A stretch of 64,000 nucleotides of DNA from Grimontia marina (GCF_900060185.1 NZ_FIZY01000023.1:16941-80940); one strand, 5' to 3'; numbered from the stretch's first letter, positions 50,085-62,442 are shown. Numbers and translations: made by a program. The notes: generated by a model not told the origin, from the sequence alone.

Positions 50085-50114
50085 AAGGCACTGCTTAGGC
50101 GGTGCCTTTCTTTT
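50085..50114 (+). terminator. Terminator of rapA
   Basis: AAGGCAC and GTGCCTT form the stem with a 10-base loop that can extend it, followed by TCTTTT, 20 bases after the rapA stop. Confidence 0.78.
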
Positions 50115-50192
50115 ACCGGACTTCTCTTTCCTCAGCAGCATGCTAAACTGCCGCCCGTCTAAACTTCGAGCAGTTCCTTTTCGAGTAAAGCC

Positions 50193-50915
50193 ATGAGCGA
50201 CTTTATTTACAACCCGCCAACGGAGCCTTGGCTGAATGTTATCTATCAGGATGACGACATCATTGCCATCAACAAACCGAGTGGTCTTCTGACCAACCCG
50301 GGACGTGACCCTGCGCATTACGACAGTGCATGGTCACGTATCAAGGCGGAATATCCTGACGCCGAACTGGTTCACCGACTCGATATGTCGACCTCTGGCC
50401 TGATTGTGTTTGCCAAACATAAAGAGGCAGAACGCCACCTGAAAGCCCAGTTTCGTGAGCGTGTGACCCACAAGCTCTATTACGCACGCGTGTGGGGAAG
50501 TGTTGAGCAGGACGAGGGTCGCATCGACCTTCCGCTTATTTGTGACTGGCCAAATCGTCCCAAGCAAATGGTGTGTTTCGAAAACGGCAAGCCGTCAGTA
50601 ACAGACTACGAAGTGATTAAGCGGGAGAAGAAAACCTCGCTGGTGCGCCTTCTGCCAATCACAGGCCGCTCCCATCAGCTTCGCGTGCATATGCTTGCGC
50701 TAGAACACCCGATTGTCGGTGACGAGTTTTATGCCCATCCGCAGGCACTAAAGTACTCACCACGCCTGCAACTTCATGCCGGAGAGCTCTGTTTTCTGCA
50801 TCCAGGTTCGGGGGAACCTATGCATTTGTCTGCGCCTTGTAATTTTTACAGCAGTGCGGCGGGTGACACGCTGGTACGACGAGGCATCAAAGCCGACCCT
50901 GAACTGTTGAAGTAA
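50193..50915 (+). CDS. rluA: Dual-specificity rRNA/tRNA pseudouridine synthase RluA
   Basis: This 240-residue enzyme makes pseudouridine at U746 of 23S rRNA and U32 of several tRNAs in enterics. The catalytic Asp64 lies in VHRLDMSTSGLIVFAK, at the same number as in E. coli RluA. It is slightly longer at the C-terminus. Its neighbourhood after rapA is the usual one. Its last codons form part of the terminator. Confidence 0.93.
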   Translation: MSDFIYNPPTEPWLNVIYQDDDIIAINKPSGLLTNPGRDPAHYDSAWSRIKAEYPDAELVHRLDMSTSGLIVFAKHKEAERHLKAQFRERVTHKLYYARVWGSVEQDEGRIDLPLICDWPNRPKQMVCFENGKPSVTDYEVIKREKKTSLVRLLPITGRSHQLRVHMLALEHPIVGDEFYAHPQALKYSPRLQLHAGELCFLHPGSGEPMHLSAPCNFYSSAAGDTLVRRGIKADPELLK

Positions 50916-50931
50916 TCAACAGTTCAGTTTT
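50899..50931 (+). terminator. Terminator of rluA with stop codon in the loop
   Basis: CTGAACTGTTGA (50899-50910) pairs perfectly with TCAACAGTTCAG (50916-50927) around AGTAA, then TTTT. The left arm encodes the last residues of RluA and the TAA stop is in the loop. Confidence 0.85.
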
Positions 50932-50957
50932 ACACTGGCGGAAAAAGGAACTCCGCC

Positions 50958-51911
50958 ATGGAAAAGATTGTCTTTCTGGATAGTGCCACCATCCCTTCCC
51001 ATATCTGTATTCCCTCACCTTCTTTTCCTCATCAGTGGGAAAGCTTCGAAGAAACTTCTTCGGATGATGTACTGAACAGACTCAAAGATGCCACCATCGC
51101 CATTACTAACAAAGTCATCCTCAATGCTGAACTGTTGGCGCAACTCCCTTCGCTAAAGCTGATTGCCATTGCCGCGACAGGCTATAACAACGTCGATACA
51201 GACTGGTGTAAAGCTAACAATCTCCCCGTGTGTAATATCCGTGGTTATGCCACCCGCTCCGTGCCAGAACATGTCATCGCGCTCGCTTTTGCTCTGAGAA
51301 GAAACCTCAATGCCTACCACAGGGACATTGAGCTGGGTGTTTGGAAAGAGAAGAACCAATTTTGCTTCTTCACTCATCCTATCGGTGATATTACTGGCGC
51401 AACGCTTGGAGTCATAGGTTCAGGCAGTTTAGGACAGGCAGTAGCGATACTCGCTAAAGCCGTCGGCATGAACGTCATTCGCGTAGAGCGCAAAGACGTC
51501 ACTTCCGCACGCGAAGGGTATGTCTCTTTTGAGGAGGCCCTGATGCAGGCAGATATCCTAACCTTGCATTGCCCACTGAGTGATGCCACCCGAAACCTGA
51601 TTGGCGAAAAGGAATTCGCCAAAATGAAACCTACTTCGATTTTGATCAATACTGGTCGTGGCGGCTTAGTGGATGAAACAGCGCTGGTTGAGGCGCTGAA
51701 AAAAGGCGAGATTGCCGGTGCTGGGGTGGATGTGTTTACCGAAGAGCCCGCTACAAACAGCAATCCGTTACTGGCTCATTCAGGTTTGCCCAACCTAATC
51801 CTTACCCCTCATGTTGCCTGGGGCAGTGATTCCAGCCTTCAGACATTGGCAAATCAACTCACCGACAACCTGAATGCCTTTATCAAAGGTCATCCAAACA
51901 ATCTCGTGTAA
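50958..51911 (+). CDS. D-2-hydroxyacid dehydrogenase
   Basis: This 317-residue NAD(P)-dependent enzyme has a cofactor motif GVIGSGSLGQA at about 152 and the catalytic set of the family: Arg in INTGRGGLVD, Glu in FTEEPA and His in TPHVAWGS. It resembles glycerate dehydrogenase/hydroxypyruvate reductase, so a serine or glyoxylate link is plausible. The exact substrate is inferred. AAGGAACTCCGCC precedes the ATG. It converges on djlA with a hairpin across both ends. Confidence 0.88.
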   Translation: MEKIVFLDSATIPSHICIPSPSFPHQWESFEETSSDDVLNRLKDATIAITNKVILNAELLAQLPSLKLIAIAATGYNNVDTDWCKANNLPVCNIRGYATRSVPEHVIALAFALRRNLNAYHRDIELGVWKEKNQFCFFTHPIGDITGATLGVIGSGSLGQAVAILAKAVGMNVIRVERKDVTSAREGYVSFEEALMQADILTLHCPLSDATRNLIGEKEFAKMKPTSILINTGRGGLVDETALVEALKKGEIAGAGVDVFTEEPATNSNPLLAHSGLPNLILTPHVAWGSDSSLQTLANQLTDNLNAFIKGHPNNLV

Positions 51912-51930
51912 GGGCTTATTTGAAGCCCTT
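51910..51930. terminator. Terminator across the djlA and dehydrogenase ends
   Basis: AAGGGCTT at 51910-51917 and AAGCCCTT at 51923-51930 pair, with T-rich sequence on the right. Both stop codons overlap the left arm. Confidence 0.8.
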
Positions 51931-52743
51931 TTCTTTCTTAATCAAATCGTATGCAGCCTGAATTTCCTGCGCTTTCTGTTTCGCCATTTCCATCATCTCG
52001 GGCGGTAAGCCTTTTGCAGCTAGCTTGTCAGGATGATGCTCATTCATTAACTTTCTGTGACCACGTTTAACAGCCTGTGCGTTGGCATCTTCATCAACAC
52101 CCAAAATCTTATAAGCATCGGCGATATTGGGCCCGCCAAAGCCTTGTTGCCATTGTTGCTGGCCTTGATGCTGACCGCCCTGTTGCTGGTAAAACTGGTA
52201 AGCCGCTTCCTGCATCGCCAAGCGCTGTTCAAGTTGCGGGCGGGAAAAGCCTAGGGTGCTGGCAATGATGTAAAGCATCTGAAGCTCGCTCGGGTGCATG
52301 GAACCATCGGCATACGCGGCCTGAATTTGCACCTCGAGGAAGAACTGGAGCAGGTCAAACCGGCCACCACAGTTGCGACGAACCGACGCTAATGTGTCTT
52401 CAAGCGGGAACGTGGCGTCTTTACCTTCACGGAATGCATCTTGCGCCTGCCTTCTGGCTTCACCATGCAGTCCCATTCGATCCATAAGGTTGGTCGCAAG
52501 ACGGATTTCATTTTGTGTCACCTGCCCTTTGGCTTTGGCAACATGTCCCATCACTGCAAAAGTGGCATGAAAATAAGCCTGCTGACGCGCTTGCTGGTTT
52601 TGCCCTTGAAAGCCACCACCCAAGGAAATGTTTTGTCTCGCCTTATCGAACTTATGCCCCAAAAACAGACCTAACAATAATCCGAAAGGACCACCGAGCA
52701 GGAAGCCAAAAAATGCCCCCAGCACTTTTCCCCAAATCGCCAT
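51916..52743 (-). CDS. djlA: DnaJ-like membrane co-chaperone DjlA
   Basis: This 275-residue membrane-anchored DnaK partner has an N-terminal glycine-rich transmembrane segment (FFGFLLGGPFGLLLGLFLGH), a central TerB-like region, a glutamine-rich linker at about 190-210 and a C-terminal J domain with the HPD motif (NEHHPDKLAAK). It diverges from lptD, the normal arrangement in enterics and Vibrio. Confidence 0.95.
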   Translation of the reverse strand: MAIWGKVLGAFFGFLLGGPFGLLLGLFLGHKFDKARQNISLGGGFQGQNQQARQQAYFHATFAVMGHVAKAKGQVTQNEIRLATNLMDRMGLHGEARRQAQDAFREGKDATFPLEDTLASVRRNCGGRFDLLQFFLEVQIQAAYADGSMHPSELQMLYIIASTLGFSRPQLEQRLAMQEAAYQFYQQQGGQHQGQQQWQQGFGGPNIADAYKILGVDEDANAQAVKRGHRKLMNEHHPDKLAAKGLPPEMMEMAKQKAQEIQAAYDLIKKEKGFK

Positions 52744-52843
52744 GCATTATTCTCTATTTGACTAATTTATCTCGATTCCGCCAGCAAGCAGGTGCCGTGA
52801 GAGATGATTTGCATTATCATAACCCCCATTTTTCAGCAAAAAA

Positions 52844-52871
52844 TTGCCGGGACGCAGCGCAAGAGTATACC
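52844..52871 (+). promoter_or_regulatory. Promoter of the lptD operon
   Basis: TTGCCG (52844-52849) and TATACC (52866-52871) are 16 bases apart, about 33 bases before the lptD ATG. A sigma-E-type GGAACTT motif was not seen. Confidence 0.45.
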
Positions 52872-52904
52872 AGTGCTGTATGCCAACAACAGGATTGAGT
52901 TTTA

Positions 52905-55256
52905 ATGTCACTGACTGCCAGAAGTTTTTTATCCACGATGATTTGCCTTGCCCTTTATGGACAGGCCATGGCGGAAGAGAGCCAAGTTACTCAGGGCAGC
53001 ACTGAACCGCTGGTGATCCCCACTGAAAAATGCCTTGCACCGGAATACCGCTGTCGCCCCAATACAGGCAGTACAGACGATATCAACAATTTACCGGTGA
53101 GAATTGAGGCTGACAGCGCAGAAGCTAAAGCTAACGAAAAAGCCATCTACCGCGGTGACGTCGTGGTGACTCAGGGTAATCGCACAGTTAAAGCCGACAC
53201 AGCGACGCTACGCCAGCCGGAAAATATCGTCACGGCAGAAGGGAATGTTTATTTCCACGACGGGGAAATCGCTATTTCCGGTCAGTCTTTGCAAACCAAT
53301 CTGGATAACGAAGACACCACACTGAACGACGCCCAGTACAAAATGATGTGCACCCCGGGCCGCGGCGAAGCGAAGCGCGTATTTAAAAACGGCACCACCT
53401 TCTACGAGCTGGAAGATGGCACTTACACCACCTGCCCTGATGATGACAAAAGCTGGCGTTTCAGTGCCGGTAAGCTGGAAAAGGAAGACGGTGATATTTT
53501 CGCCGACCTCTACCATGCCCGCTTTGAAGTGTTAGATACCCCGATTTTCTATCTTCCTTACCTTCGCGTCCCCGTTGAAGACGGCAGACTGACAGGTTTT
53601 CTTTATCCATCCATCAGTTGGAACGATACCGACGGTTTTGAGCTGGAGACACCGTTCTACTGGAATATTCATCCACAAGCCGACATGCGAATTACCCCTA
53701 GGTATATGTCTAACCGTGGCTTGTTTATGACCATGGAACCCCGCTACCTCACGGAGATGGGCTCAGGCAGCGTGGTGCTTGAGTATATGGGGGAAGATAA
53801 GCTCTACCCGGAGTTTGATAAGAGCTGGGGCTTTAACTGGACGCATACTGGGATTCAAAACCATTGGCTGTATGATATTGATTACAGCAAAGTCAGTGAT
53901 TTCAGTTACTTCACACGACACACCGATTCACGCGTGGGTAGTCGTGAAGACAACACCTTACTGCAAACCGGTGAAGTCTCCTATCGCGACCTGAATTGGG
54001 ACTCGACACTCAGCATCCGAAACTTCCAACCATTGAGCCCAAATACGTCGGTATACCATCTGCTCCCTCAACTGGCGATGAACTACTACCGCCCAGATAC
54101 CGCCTATGGCATCGATTTCTATATGCCTGCGCAAATCAGTAAGTTTGCTACTGATAGTAAAAGCAAACCTGATGCACTGCGCTTTAACATCGAGCCGACT
54201 ATTGTTCTGCCTTATAACCTCCCTTGGCTCAGTGCTACCGCTGAGGGTAAGGTGTTTTATACCTACTATGACCAATCAAACATTGATGGTGTAACAGGTG
54301 TTAATGGCGAAACACTTGAGGAGACTGTCTCAAGGGTGGTTCCGATGGCACGACTTCACGCCGTCGTGACGCTGGAGCGCAATGGTGCATTCTTCGATAC
54401 CCCATATACGCAAACTCTGGAGCCACAGGTTCAATATCTGTATATCAAAGAAGTTGACCAATCCGGCATTTACAACCCGGTCAACTATTCAGGCGGTGGT
54501 TATGACACTGCGCGCTTGCAAACGGATTACTATGGCCTGTTCCGAGCCAACCAATACAGCAGCGTCGATTACATCAACCCGGCCAACCAGTTTACGGTTG
54601 GCGCAGCGACCCGCTTCTTTGACGATGGTTTCAAAGAACGATTTAATGTGGCATTTGGTCAAATATACTACCTCGACCGCTTTGGTACTCAGGAAGATAC
54701 GTCCATCAACTATTCGGCTTGGGCAATAGAGAGTGAGTTGAATCTCAATGATTACTTCTTCGTTCGAGGCTCTCTCGAATACGACAGTAATCTGAGCAAT
54801 GTGCAGTTTGGTAATGCCACCGTCGAGTATCGAGACGGAGGATTCTTTGCACAGACCAGCTACCGATATGTTGCCAAAGATTACATCGCCAACTCTGTAG
54901 GGTTCAGTAATCTGGACCAAATCACTGAAGATGGTATTTCGCAGGTAGGTCTGGTCACGGGCTTTACTATCGCGGACGGCGTAAGTGTGCGTGGACAGTA
55001 TTTCCACGACTTGACTCAGGATCTCATGTTGGAAAACCAACTGGGTATTACGTACCGCTCTGATTGTTGGGTAATTGGCTTGAGTTACAACGAATATCTG
55101 TTGGCACGCAGCAATATCAATGATATTGCGCGATACGACAACAACATCAGCCTGTCATTCAGTCTACTTGGTCTCGGAGCGAACGCCGGCTTTGGCTACA
55201 GCTCCGCCAGCGGCAACGCCTTGGGTTACCGCAATCCGTTTGGCCTTAAGAACTAA
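52905..55256 (+). CDS. lptD: LPS-assembly protein LptD
   Basis: This 783-residue outer-membrane protein inserts lipopolysaccharide with LptE. The first 23 or so residues are a signal peptide (cut near AMA), then come a periplasmic beta-jellyroll (LptA-like) domain to about 200 and a large beta-barrel. Cysteines lie at 43 and 50, near 148 and 176, and one in RSDCWVIGL near the C-terminus, where E. coli has a Cys pair, so the disulfide pattern may differ. It is first in a run with surA, pdxA, rsmA, apaG and apaH. Confidence 0.95.
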   Translation: MSLTARSFLSTMICLALYGQAMAEESQVTQGSTEPLVIPTEKCLAPEYRCRPNTGSTDDINNLPVRIEADSAEAKANEKAIYRGDVVVTQGNRTVKADTATLRQPENIVTAEGNVYFHDGEIAISGQSLQTNLDNEDTTLNDAQYKMMCTPGRGEAKRVFKNGTTFYELEDGTYTTCPDDDKSWRFSAGKLEKEDGDIFADLYHARFEVLDTPIFYLPYLRVPVEDGRLTGFLYPSISWNDTDGFELETPFYWNIHPQADMRITPRYMSNRGLFMTMEPRYLTEMGSGSVVLEYMGEDKLYPEFDKSWGFNWTHTGIQNHWLYDIDYSKVSDFSYFTRHTDSRVGSREDNTLLQTGEVSYRDLNWDSTLSIRNFQPLSPNTSVYHLLPQLAMNYYRPDTAYGIDFYMPAQISKFATDSKSKPDALRFNIEPTIVLPYNLPWLSATAEGKVFYTYYDQSNIDGVTGVNGETLEETVSRVVPMARLHAVVTLERNGAFFDTPYTQTLEPQVQYLYIKEVDQSGIYNPVNYSGGGYDTARLQTDYYGLFRANQYSSVDYINPANQFTVGAATRFFDDGFKERFNVAFGQIYYLDRFGTQEDTSINYSAWAIESELNLNDYFFVRGSLEYDSNLSNVQFGNATVEYRDGGFFAQTSYRYVAKDYIANSVGFSNLDQITEDGISQVGLVTGFTIADGVSVRGQYFHDLTQDLMLENQLGITYRSDCWVIGLSYNEYLLARSNINDIARYDNNISLSFSLLGLGANAGFGYSSASGNALGYRNPFGLKN

Positions 55257-55278
55257 TTTTGAGATTTTGGAAACGCAA

Positions 55279-56577
55279 ATGAATAAATGGACGAAAGCTA
55301 TACTGGCCACGGCAATCTCAGCCAGTTCTTTAACGGTGTCGGCTTCCCCGGCAGAATTAGATCGCGTTATCACTGTCGTGAACGAAGGTGTGATCCTTTC
55401 AAGTGATGTCGAATCTCTAAAAAAGACAGTGGCTTTGAACGCAGATACAGCAAACCTGCCGCCAGAAGACGTGCTTGAGCAGCAAATTCTGGATCAGCTC
55501 ATCATCGAAGAGCTGCAACTCCAAGAGGCAAAACGATTGGGTATTCGTATCGATGATACCCGTCTTGAGCAAGCTATTGACTCTATCGCCAAAGATAAAA
55601 ATGTATCAGTCAATCAACTGCGTGAAGAACTGAAAGGAAACGGCATTACTTGGTCGTCTTATCGCGACCAAATCCGCCGCGAGATGACCATCAGCGAAGC
55701 ACGTAATGCTCAGGTTCGTCGCCGCATTAACATCCTTCCTCAGGAAGTAGAGTCACTGGCATCCCAACTCAACGCGAAAAACCTTGAGAACGTAGAATAC
55801 CGCCTGAGCCATATCCAGCTTCGATTAGATGAAGATGCAGAGAAAGACGAACGTGATGCTGTCGCAGCCAAAGCCACCCAACTGGTTTCTGAACTGGAGG
55901 CTGGCGCGAACTTCAAGGCGTTAGCTCTTGCAAACTCCAAAGGCCCGAAAGCACTTGATGGTGGCGACTGGGGATGGATGCGCCTTGAAGAAATGCCAAC
56001 CATCTTCGCAGACCAAATCAAAAGCAACGGTAAAGGGGCTGTCATTGGTCCATTCCGCAGTGGTGTGGGTTACCACATTCTGAAAATAACTGACGTTAAA
56101 GGCCTTCAGTCTGTCGCCGTCACCGAAGTGAAAGCCCGTCATATCCTGATTAAGCCTTCCATCGTTTTAAGCGATGATGGTGCAAAACGTCAGCTCAACC
56201 AAATGATTGCGCAAATCAACAAAGGCGAGAAAACCTTTGATGATTTAGCCAAACAATACAGTGCAGACCCTGGCTCTGCGGTGAAGGGCGGCGACCTTGG
56301 CTGGCAGACATCTGAGCTTTATGTTCCTGAATTCAAGGACAAAGTCGACACACTTCCAGAAGATCAAATCAGCGAACCATTTAAAACGGTTCACGGCTGG
56401 CACATTGTCGAAGTGTTGGATCGCCGCCAGGCTGACCGCACCGATGCTGCAATGCAAAACCGTGCTTACCGAATGTTACTGAACCGTAAGTTTAATGAAG
56501 AAGCACAGGCTTGGCTGCAAGAGCTTCGCGCTGGTGCTTACGTAGAACAAGTAGGCAACCTTGATGAAGACAGCTAA
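55279..56577 (+). CDS. surA: Periplasmic chaperone and peptidyl-prolyl isomerase SurA
   Basis: This 432-residue protein escorts outer-membrane proteins to the BAM complex. ATG 55279 gives a signal peptide (cut near TVSA) and the mature SurA N-domain ([19 protein letters not shown]). Two parvulin-type domains follow ([20 protein letters not shown] and [19 protein letters not shown]). An upstream frame inside lptD is rejected. It lies 22 bases after lptD and overlaps pdxA. Confidence 0.95.
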   Translation: MNKWTKAILATAISASSLTVSASPAELDRVITVVNEGVILSSDVESLKKTVALNADTANLPPEDVLEQQILDQLIIEELQLQEAKRLGIRIDDTRLEQAIDSIAKDKNVSVNQLREELKGNGITWSSYRDQIRREMTISEARNAQVRRRINILPQEVESLASQLNAKNLENVEYRLSHIQLRLDEDAEKDERDAVAAKATQLVSELEAGANFKALALANSKGPKALDGGDWGWMRLEEMPTIFADQIKSNGKGAVIGPFRSGVGYHILKITDVKGLQSVAVTEVKARHILIKPSIVLSDDGAKRQLNQMIAQINKGEKTFDDLAKQYSADPGSAVKGGDLGWQTSELYVPEFKDKVDTLPEDQISEPFKTVHGWHIVEVLDRRQADRTDAAMQNRAYRMLLNRKFNEEAQAWLQELRAGAYVEQVGNLDEDS

Positions 56578-57559
56578 CCCAAAACGCATTGCGATCACCC
56601 CTGGAGAGCCGGCGGGAATCGGTCCCGATTTGGTCTTAGCGCTGGCACATGATAGTTGGCCACACGAGTTGGTTATTTGTGCCAATAAAGCAATGCTGGC
56701 AGAGCGCGCCAAGCAGCTTGGTATCGATGTCAGCTTTGAAGATTACGACCCGTCAGCCACTCCCAAAGTCCATCAACCGGGAGTTCTCGTGGTTTGTAAT
56801 GAGCCTCTTGAGGCTGACGTTGTCGCAGGCGAGCTCAATGAAGCGAATGGCCACTATGTGTTGAACACCCTCACCCGCGCTGCCGAAGGTAATATGCAGG
56901 GAGAGTTTGCTGCGGTCGTCACTGGCCCAGTCCATAAGGGGGTGATTAACCGTGCTGGCGTTTCATTCAGCGGCCATACTGAATTTTTCCAGCATCATGC
57001 TAACGTTCAGCAAGTCGTCATGATGTTGGCAACGGAAGGTCTTCGCGTGGCCTTGGTGACCACTCATATCCCATTGGCCTACGTATCTAAAGCCATCACC
57101 GAAGAGCGCCTATTTCAGGTGATCGAAATTTTGAACGACGACCTCAAATCCAAGTTCGGTATTACTGAACCTAAGATTTATGTCTGCGGCTTGAATCCAC
57201 ATGCCGGAGAAGATGGCTGCCTGGGCCGCGAAGAAATCGACATCATAGAACCTGCGCTTGAGAAACTTCGCAAGCAAGGTATGAATCTGATTGGTCCTCT
57301 GCCTGCGGACACCCTATTTCAGGATAAGTACCTGAAAGATGCTGATGCCGTATTGGCGATGTATCACGATCAGGGGCTGCCTGTGTTAAAATTCAAAGGA
57401 TTTGGAAAGTCAGTCAACATTACGCTTGGCTTGCCTTTCATCCGAACTTCAGTGGATCATGGTACCGCATTGGATTTAGCAGGTACCGGAACGGCGGATA
57501 CTGGAAGCCTGCGGACAGCGCTATCCCACGCCCTCGAGTTAGTAGATAAGAAAGCATGA
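56564..57559 (+). CDS. pdxA: 4-hydroxythreonine-4-phosphate dehydrogenase
   Basis: This 331-residue NAD-dependent enzyme of pyridoxal phosphate synthesis starts at ATG 56564, with an adjacent TTG one codon upstream. [22 protein letters not shown], the ALNPHAGE-like LNPHAGEDG and [12 protein letters not shown] are all present. It overlaps the surA end by 14 bases and the rsmA start by 4. Confidence 0.95.
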   Translation: MKTANPKRIAITPGEPAGIGPDLVLALAHDSWPHELVICANKAMLAERAKQLGIDVSFEDYDPSATPKVHQPGVLVVCNEPLEADVVAGELNEANGHYVLNTLTRAAEGNMQGEFAAVVTGPVHKGVINRAGVSFSGHTEFFQHHANVQQVVMMLATEGLRVALVTTHIPLAYVSKAITEERLFQVIEILNDDLKSKFGITEPKIYVCGLNPHAGEDGCLGREEIDIIEPALEKLRKQGMNLIGPLPADTLFQDKYLKDADAVLAMYHDQGLPVLKFKGFGKSVNITLGLPFIRTSVDHGTALDLAGTGTADTGSLRTALSHALELVDKKA

Positions 57560-58365
57560 GCGATAAAGTCCATCTAGGCCACCGCGCCCGTAAGCGTTTT
57601 GGCCAGAACTTCCTTAACGATCCGTACATCATTGACGGTATTGTTTCTGCCATTAACCCTCAGCCAGGCGAAAATCTGGTTGAAATCGGCCCAGGTCTCG
57701 GTGCTCTGACCGAGCCTGTTGCACGCGAAGTCGACAAACTGAGTGTGGTTGAGCTTGACCGTGATCTGGCAGAACGTCTTCGCCACCACCCAGATTTGGC
57801 AGATAAACTGACCATCTATGAAGGCGATGCGATGAAGTTCGACTTTACGCAACTGTCCTCTGAAGAGAATCCTTTGCGTATTTTCGGTAACCTGCCGTAC
57901 AACGTTTCCACGCCATTAATGTTCCACCTATTCAGCTTTGCAGGTAAAGTGAAAGACATGCACTTTATGTTGCAAAAAGAAGTGGTTAACCGTCTGGCTG
58001 CGGGTCCAAACAGTAAAGCCTATGGCCGTTTGACTGTAATGGCACAATACTACTGTAAGGTAGTGCCAGTGCTGGAAGTACCACCAACGGCGTTTAAGCC
58101 AGCGCCAAAAGTGGATTCAGCTGTTGTACGCCTTATTCCGCACAAAGAGCTGCCACACCCAACCACTAGCCTGAAATGGCTGGAACGTGTTTGCCGTGAA
58201 GGCTTTAACCAACGCCGTAAAACCGTGCGTAACTGTTTCAAATCACTGATTGATGCAGAGACAATGGAATCACTGGGTATCGACCCTTCGGCTCGCCCAG
58301 AGAGCCTCACGCTGGCACAGTTTGTTGCACTGGCAAATTGGATGGATGTTAACCATCAACAATAA
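57556..58365 (+). CDS. rsmA: 16S rRNA adenine dimethyltransferase RsmA (KsgA)
   Basis: This 269-residue SAM-dependent enzyme dimethylates A1518 and A1519 near the 3' end of 16S r[13 protein letters not shown], the SAM motif [11 protein letters not shown] and the catalytic [10 protein letters not shown] (NxPY) motif are intact. It overlaps pdxA by 4 bases (ATGA). Confidence 0.96.
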   Translation: MSDKVHLGHRARKRFGQNFLNDPYIIDGIVSAINPQPGENLVEIGPGLGALTEPVAREVDKLSVVELDRDLAERLRHHPDLADKLTIYEGDAMKFDFTQLSSEENPLRIFGNLPYNVSTPLMFHLFSFAGKVKDMHFMLQKEVVNRLAAGPNSKAYGRLTVMAQYYCKVVPVLEVPPTAFKPAPKVDSAVVRLIPHKELPHPTTSLKWLERVCREGFNQRRKTVRNCFKSLIDAETMESLGIDPSARPESLTLAQFVALANWMDVNHQQ

Positions 58366-58384
58366 TTCAGGGAACACTTCAGGG

Positions 58385-58759
58385 ATGATAATCAACAATT
58401 TTACGGTTCGCGTTTTGACTCACTATGTGGAAGAGCAATCCGAGCCGGATAAAAAGCGTTATGTGTTTTCCTACACGATTACCATTGAAAACAATGGTAA
58501 TCGTCACGCACAACTCCTTCGCCGTAAATGGCTGGTCACCGATGCCAATGGAAAAAAATTGGTGATCGAGGGTGAAGGTGTTGTGGGTGAACAGCCCCTA
58601 ATCGAAGCGGGCGACCAGTATACCTACACCAGTGGCACTGTGCTGGAAACGCCTGTGGGTGTCATGCAAGGATTTTACACCATGATCGATTTAGACGAAA
58701 AAGAGTTCGACATCGAAGTCTCGCCATTCCGTCTCGCACTTCCCAATATTCTCCACTAG
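58385..58759 (+). CDS. apaG: ApaG protein
   Basis: This 124-residue ApaG-fold protein (FTVRVLTHYVEEQSEPDKKR to the C-terminus) has the glycine-rich GEGVVGEQP loop. The family binds metal and pyrophosphate; it is functionally linked to ApaH by synteny but has no certain reaction. ATG 58385 gives the standard length; upstream codons lie in rsmA. Confidence 0.93.
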   Translation: MIINNFTVRVLTHYVEEQSEPDKKRYVFSYTITIENNGNRHAQLLRRKWLVTDANGKKLVIEGEGVVGEQPLIEAGDQYTYTSGTVLETPVGVMQGFYTMIDLDEKEFDIEVSPFRLALPNILH

Positions 58760-58767
58760 GAATTTTT

Positions 58768-59601
58768 GTGGCTACTTACCTTGTCGGTGACATTCAAGGC
58801 TGTTTTGACGATCTCAACGCGCTGTTGAAAGAAGCTAGCTTCGATCCTTCCAACGATCACCTTTACATAGCTGGAGATCTAGTCGCCCGTGGCCCCGATT
58901 CCCTTGCAGTACTGAGGTTTGTAAAATCCCTTGAAAAGCATGGTCATACGGTTCTTGGGAATCATGATCTCCATCTTTTAGCGGTATCAAAGGGGATCAT
59001 GAAACCGAAAGGTAAAGACAAAACTCTCTCGATACTGGAAGCTGACGATCGTGAAGAGTTACTCAATTGGCTTCGCCAGCAACCCTTGCTGATCCATGTT
59101 GATCAAGCCAATGCAGACAGCCCAGGCTTTGTAATGACCCATGCTGGTATCCCTCCTGTCTGGGATATTGAAACGGCTAAAACAAATGCACGGGAAGTGG
59201 AAAGCGTCCTGAAAAGTGATCGCTATGTCTGGCTACTTGAAAACATGTATGCCAATAAGCCTGCACTTTGGTCACCAAACTTAAAAGGCATTGAAAAGTA
59301 TCGCTATGCCATCAATGCCCTGACACGCATGCGTTTTTGTGAGCCAGATGGAAGCTTGGATATGGCCTGCAAACTCCCTCCAGAGAAAGTGAAAGATGGA
59401 CGTCTCATGCCTTGGTTTCAGATGCCAAATCGTCGCACGATTGACGAAACGCTGGTTTTTGGCCATTGGGCAGCGCTGGGCGGCGTATTAACTGACAATC
59501 TGTTAGGACTGGATACTGGCTGTGTGTGGGGTGGCTCACTCACCATGGTGAGATGGGAAGATGGGCAAAGGTTTTCGCGCCCCTGCCCGGTTCATGCCTG
59601 A
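58768..59601 (+). CDS. apaH: Bis(5'-nucleosyl)-tetraphosphatase (symmetrical)
   Basis: This 277-residue PPP-family phosphoesterase splits Ap4A to two ADP. Metal and phosphate motifs GDIQG, GDLVARGPDS and GNHD are intact, with H-type residues near FGHWAALGG. It starts with GTG behind TAGGAATTTTT. It converges on folA, ending 4 bases from it. Confidence 0.95.
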   Translation: MATYLVGDIQGCFDDLNALLKEASFDPSNDHLYIAGDLVARGPDSLAVLRFVKSLEKHGHTVLGNHDLHLLAVSKGIMKPKGKDKTLSILEADDREELLNWLRQQPLLIHVDQANADSPGFVMTHAGIPPVWDIETAKTNAREVESVLKSDRYVWLLENMYANKPALWSPNLKGIEKYRYAINALTRMRFCEPDGSLDMACKLPPEKVKDGRLMPWFQMPNRRTIDETLVFGHWAALGGVLTDNLLGLDTGCVWGGSLTMVRWEDGQRFSRPCPVHA

Positions 59602-59605
59602 CCGC

Positions 59606-60088
59606 TTACGCCCGCTCTAACACCACAAACTCCATGTTGTAGCGGTTCTTTTCATCAGCCTGATAGGATTCGCGGTGTGTTTCTGACCATCCCTCCCCCC
59701 AATCAGGGAAGCAGGTATCACCGTCTATCTCAGCATCAATAAAGGTCAGACAAAGCTTATCCGCCATGGACATGCTCGCCTCGTAAATAGTACCACCACC
59801 AATGATCACCGCTTCTTCAACATCGCCTGCTAACGCAATCGCTGCGTCAATGCTGGTAGTGCTCTCAACGCCTTCTGCTGACCAGTTTTCGTCTCGGCTG
59901 ATTACTATATTACGTCGACCCGGCAGCGGGCGGCCAATCGACTCATACGTTTTCCGGCCCATGATGACTGGCTTGCCTAACGTGTTTTGTTTAAACCAGA
60001 TAAAATCGGCAGGCAGATGCCAAGGCATGGCGTTGTCTTTTCCTATCACACGTTCCTTCGCCATTGCGGCAATCATACTGATCTTCAT
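59606..60088 (-). CDS. folA: Dihydrofolate reductase
   Basis: This 160-residue NADPH enzyme makes tetrahydrofolate. MAKERVIGKDNAMPWHLPAD and GRKTYESIGRPLPGR are diagnostic, and the C-terminal half matches DHFR length. I set the start at ATG 60088 because it gives the normal N-terminus MKISMIAAMAKERVIG with AAGAGCAG before it; the longer frame adds 19 unlikely residues. Confidence 0.95.
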   Translation of the reverse strand: MKISMIAAMAKERVIGKDNAMPWHLPADFIWFKQNTLGKPVIMGRKTYESIGRPLPGRRNIVISRDENWSAEGVESTTSIDAAIALAGDVEEAVIIGGGTIYEASMSMADKLCLTFIDAEIDGDTCFPDWGEGWSETHRESYQADEKNRYNMEFVVLERA

Positions 60089-60164
60089 CTGCTCTTGATC
60101 CTTTATTTTCAAACAGCTGCGACATGCTACACCACAGGTTTTCACTACGGAACTTATTAAGGCG

Positions 60165-60196
60165 AAAAAAAACCGCCTTTATCTAGGCGGCTTTTT
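60165..60196. terminator. Terminator between cgtA and folA
   Basis: CCGCC at 60173-60177 pairs with GGCGG at 60186-60190, extended by A and T runs on both sides. Read on the minus strand, it ends cgtA just after its stop. Confidence 0.8.
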
Positions 60197-60208
60197 ATGT
60201 ATTCCGGA

Positions 60209-62028
<1,820 letters not shown>

Positions 62029-62045
62029 TTATCTCTTCTCCTAGA

Positions 62046-62357
62046 TTAAGCGCTGATGCCAGTAATTTTGACTTCAGTGAACCACTGACGGTGGCCCATT
62101 TGCTTACGAGAATGCTTACGACGACGGAACTTAACGATTTTCACTTTGTCGCCACGACCGTGAGTAACTACTTCAGCAGTTACTTTACCGCCTGCTACGA
62201 ATGGTGCACCAACGGTGATTTCTTCGCCGTTAGCTACCAGCAGAACAGAATCAAACTCAACAGTTGAGCCAGTTTCAATGTCTAGCTTTTCCAAGCGAAT
62301 ATTTTGGCCTTCGCTTACACGGTGTTGTTTACCACCACTTTGGAAAACTGCGTACAT
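62046..62357 (-). CDS. rplU: 50S ribosomal protein L21
   Basis: The 103-residue L21 begins [14 protein letters not shown] at ATG 62357, with GGAGAAAACC before it; a longer frame upstream is rejected. First gene of the rplU-rpmA operon. Confidence 0.98.
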   Translation of the reverse strand: MYAVFQSGGKQHRVSEGQNIRLEKLDIETGSTVEFDSVLLVANGEEITVGAPFVAGGKVTAEVVTHGRGDKVKIVKFRRRKHSRKQMGHRQWFTEVKITGISA

Positions 62358-62442
62358 GGTTTTCTCCGCATTTCCGCACAGCCTTCTGCGTTTAAAAATT
62401 GTGCAGTGAGGGGTGCGCATTTAATTCATCAATAGGGCGCGA

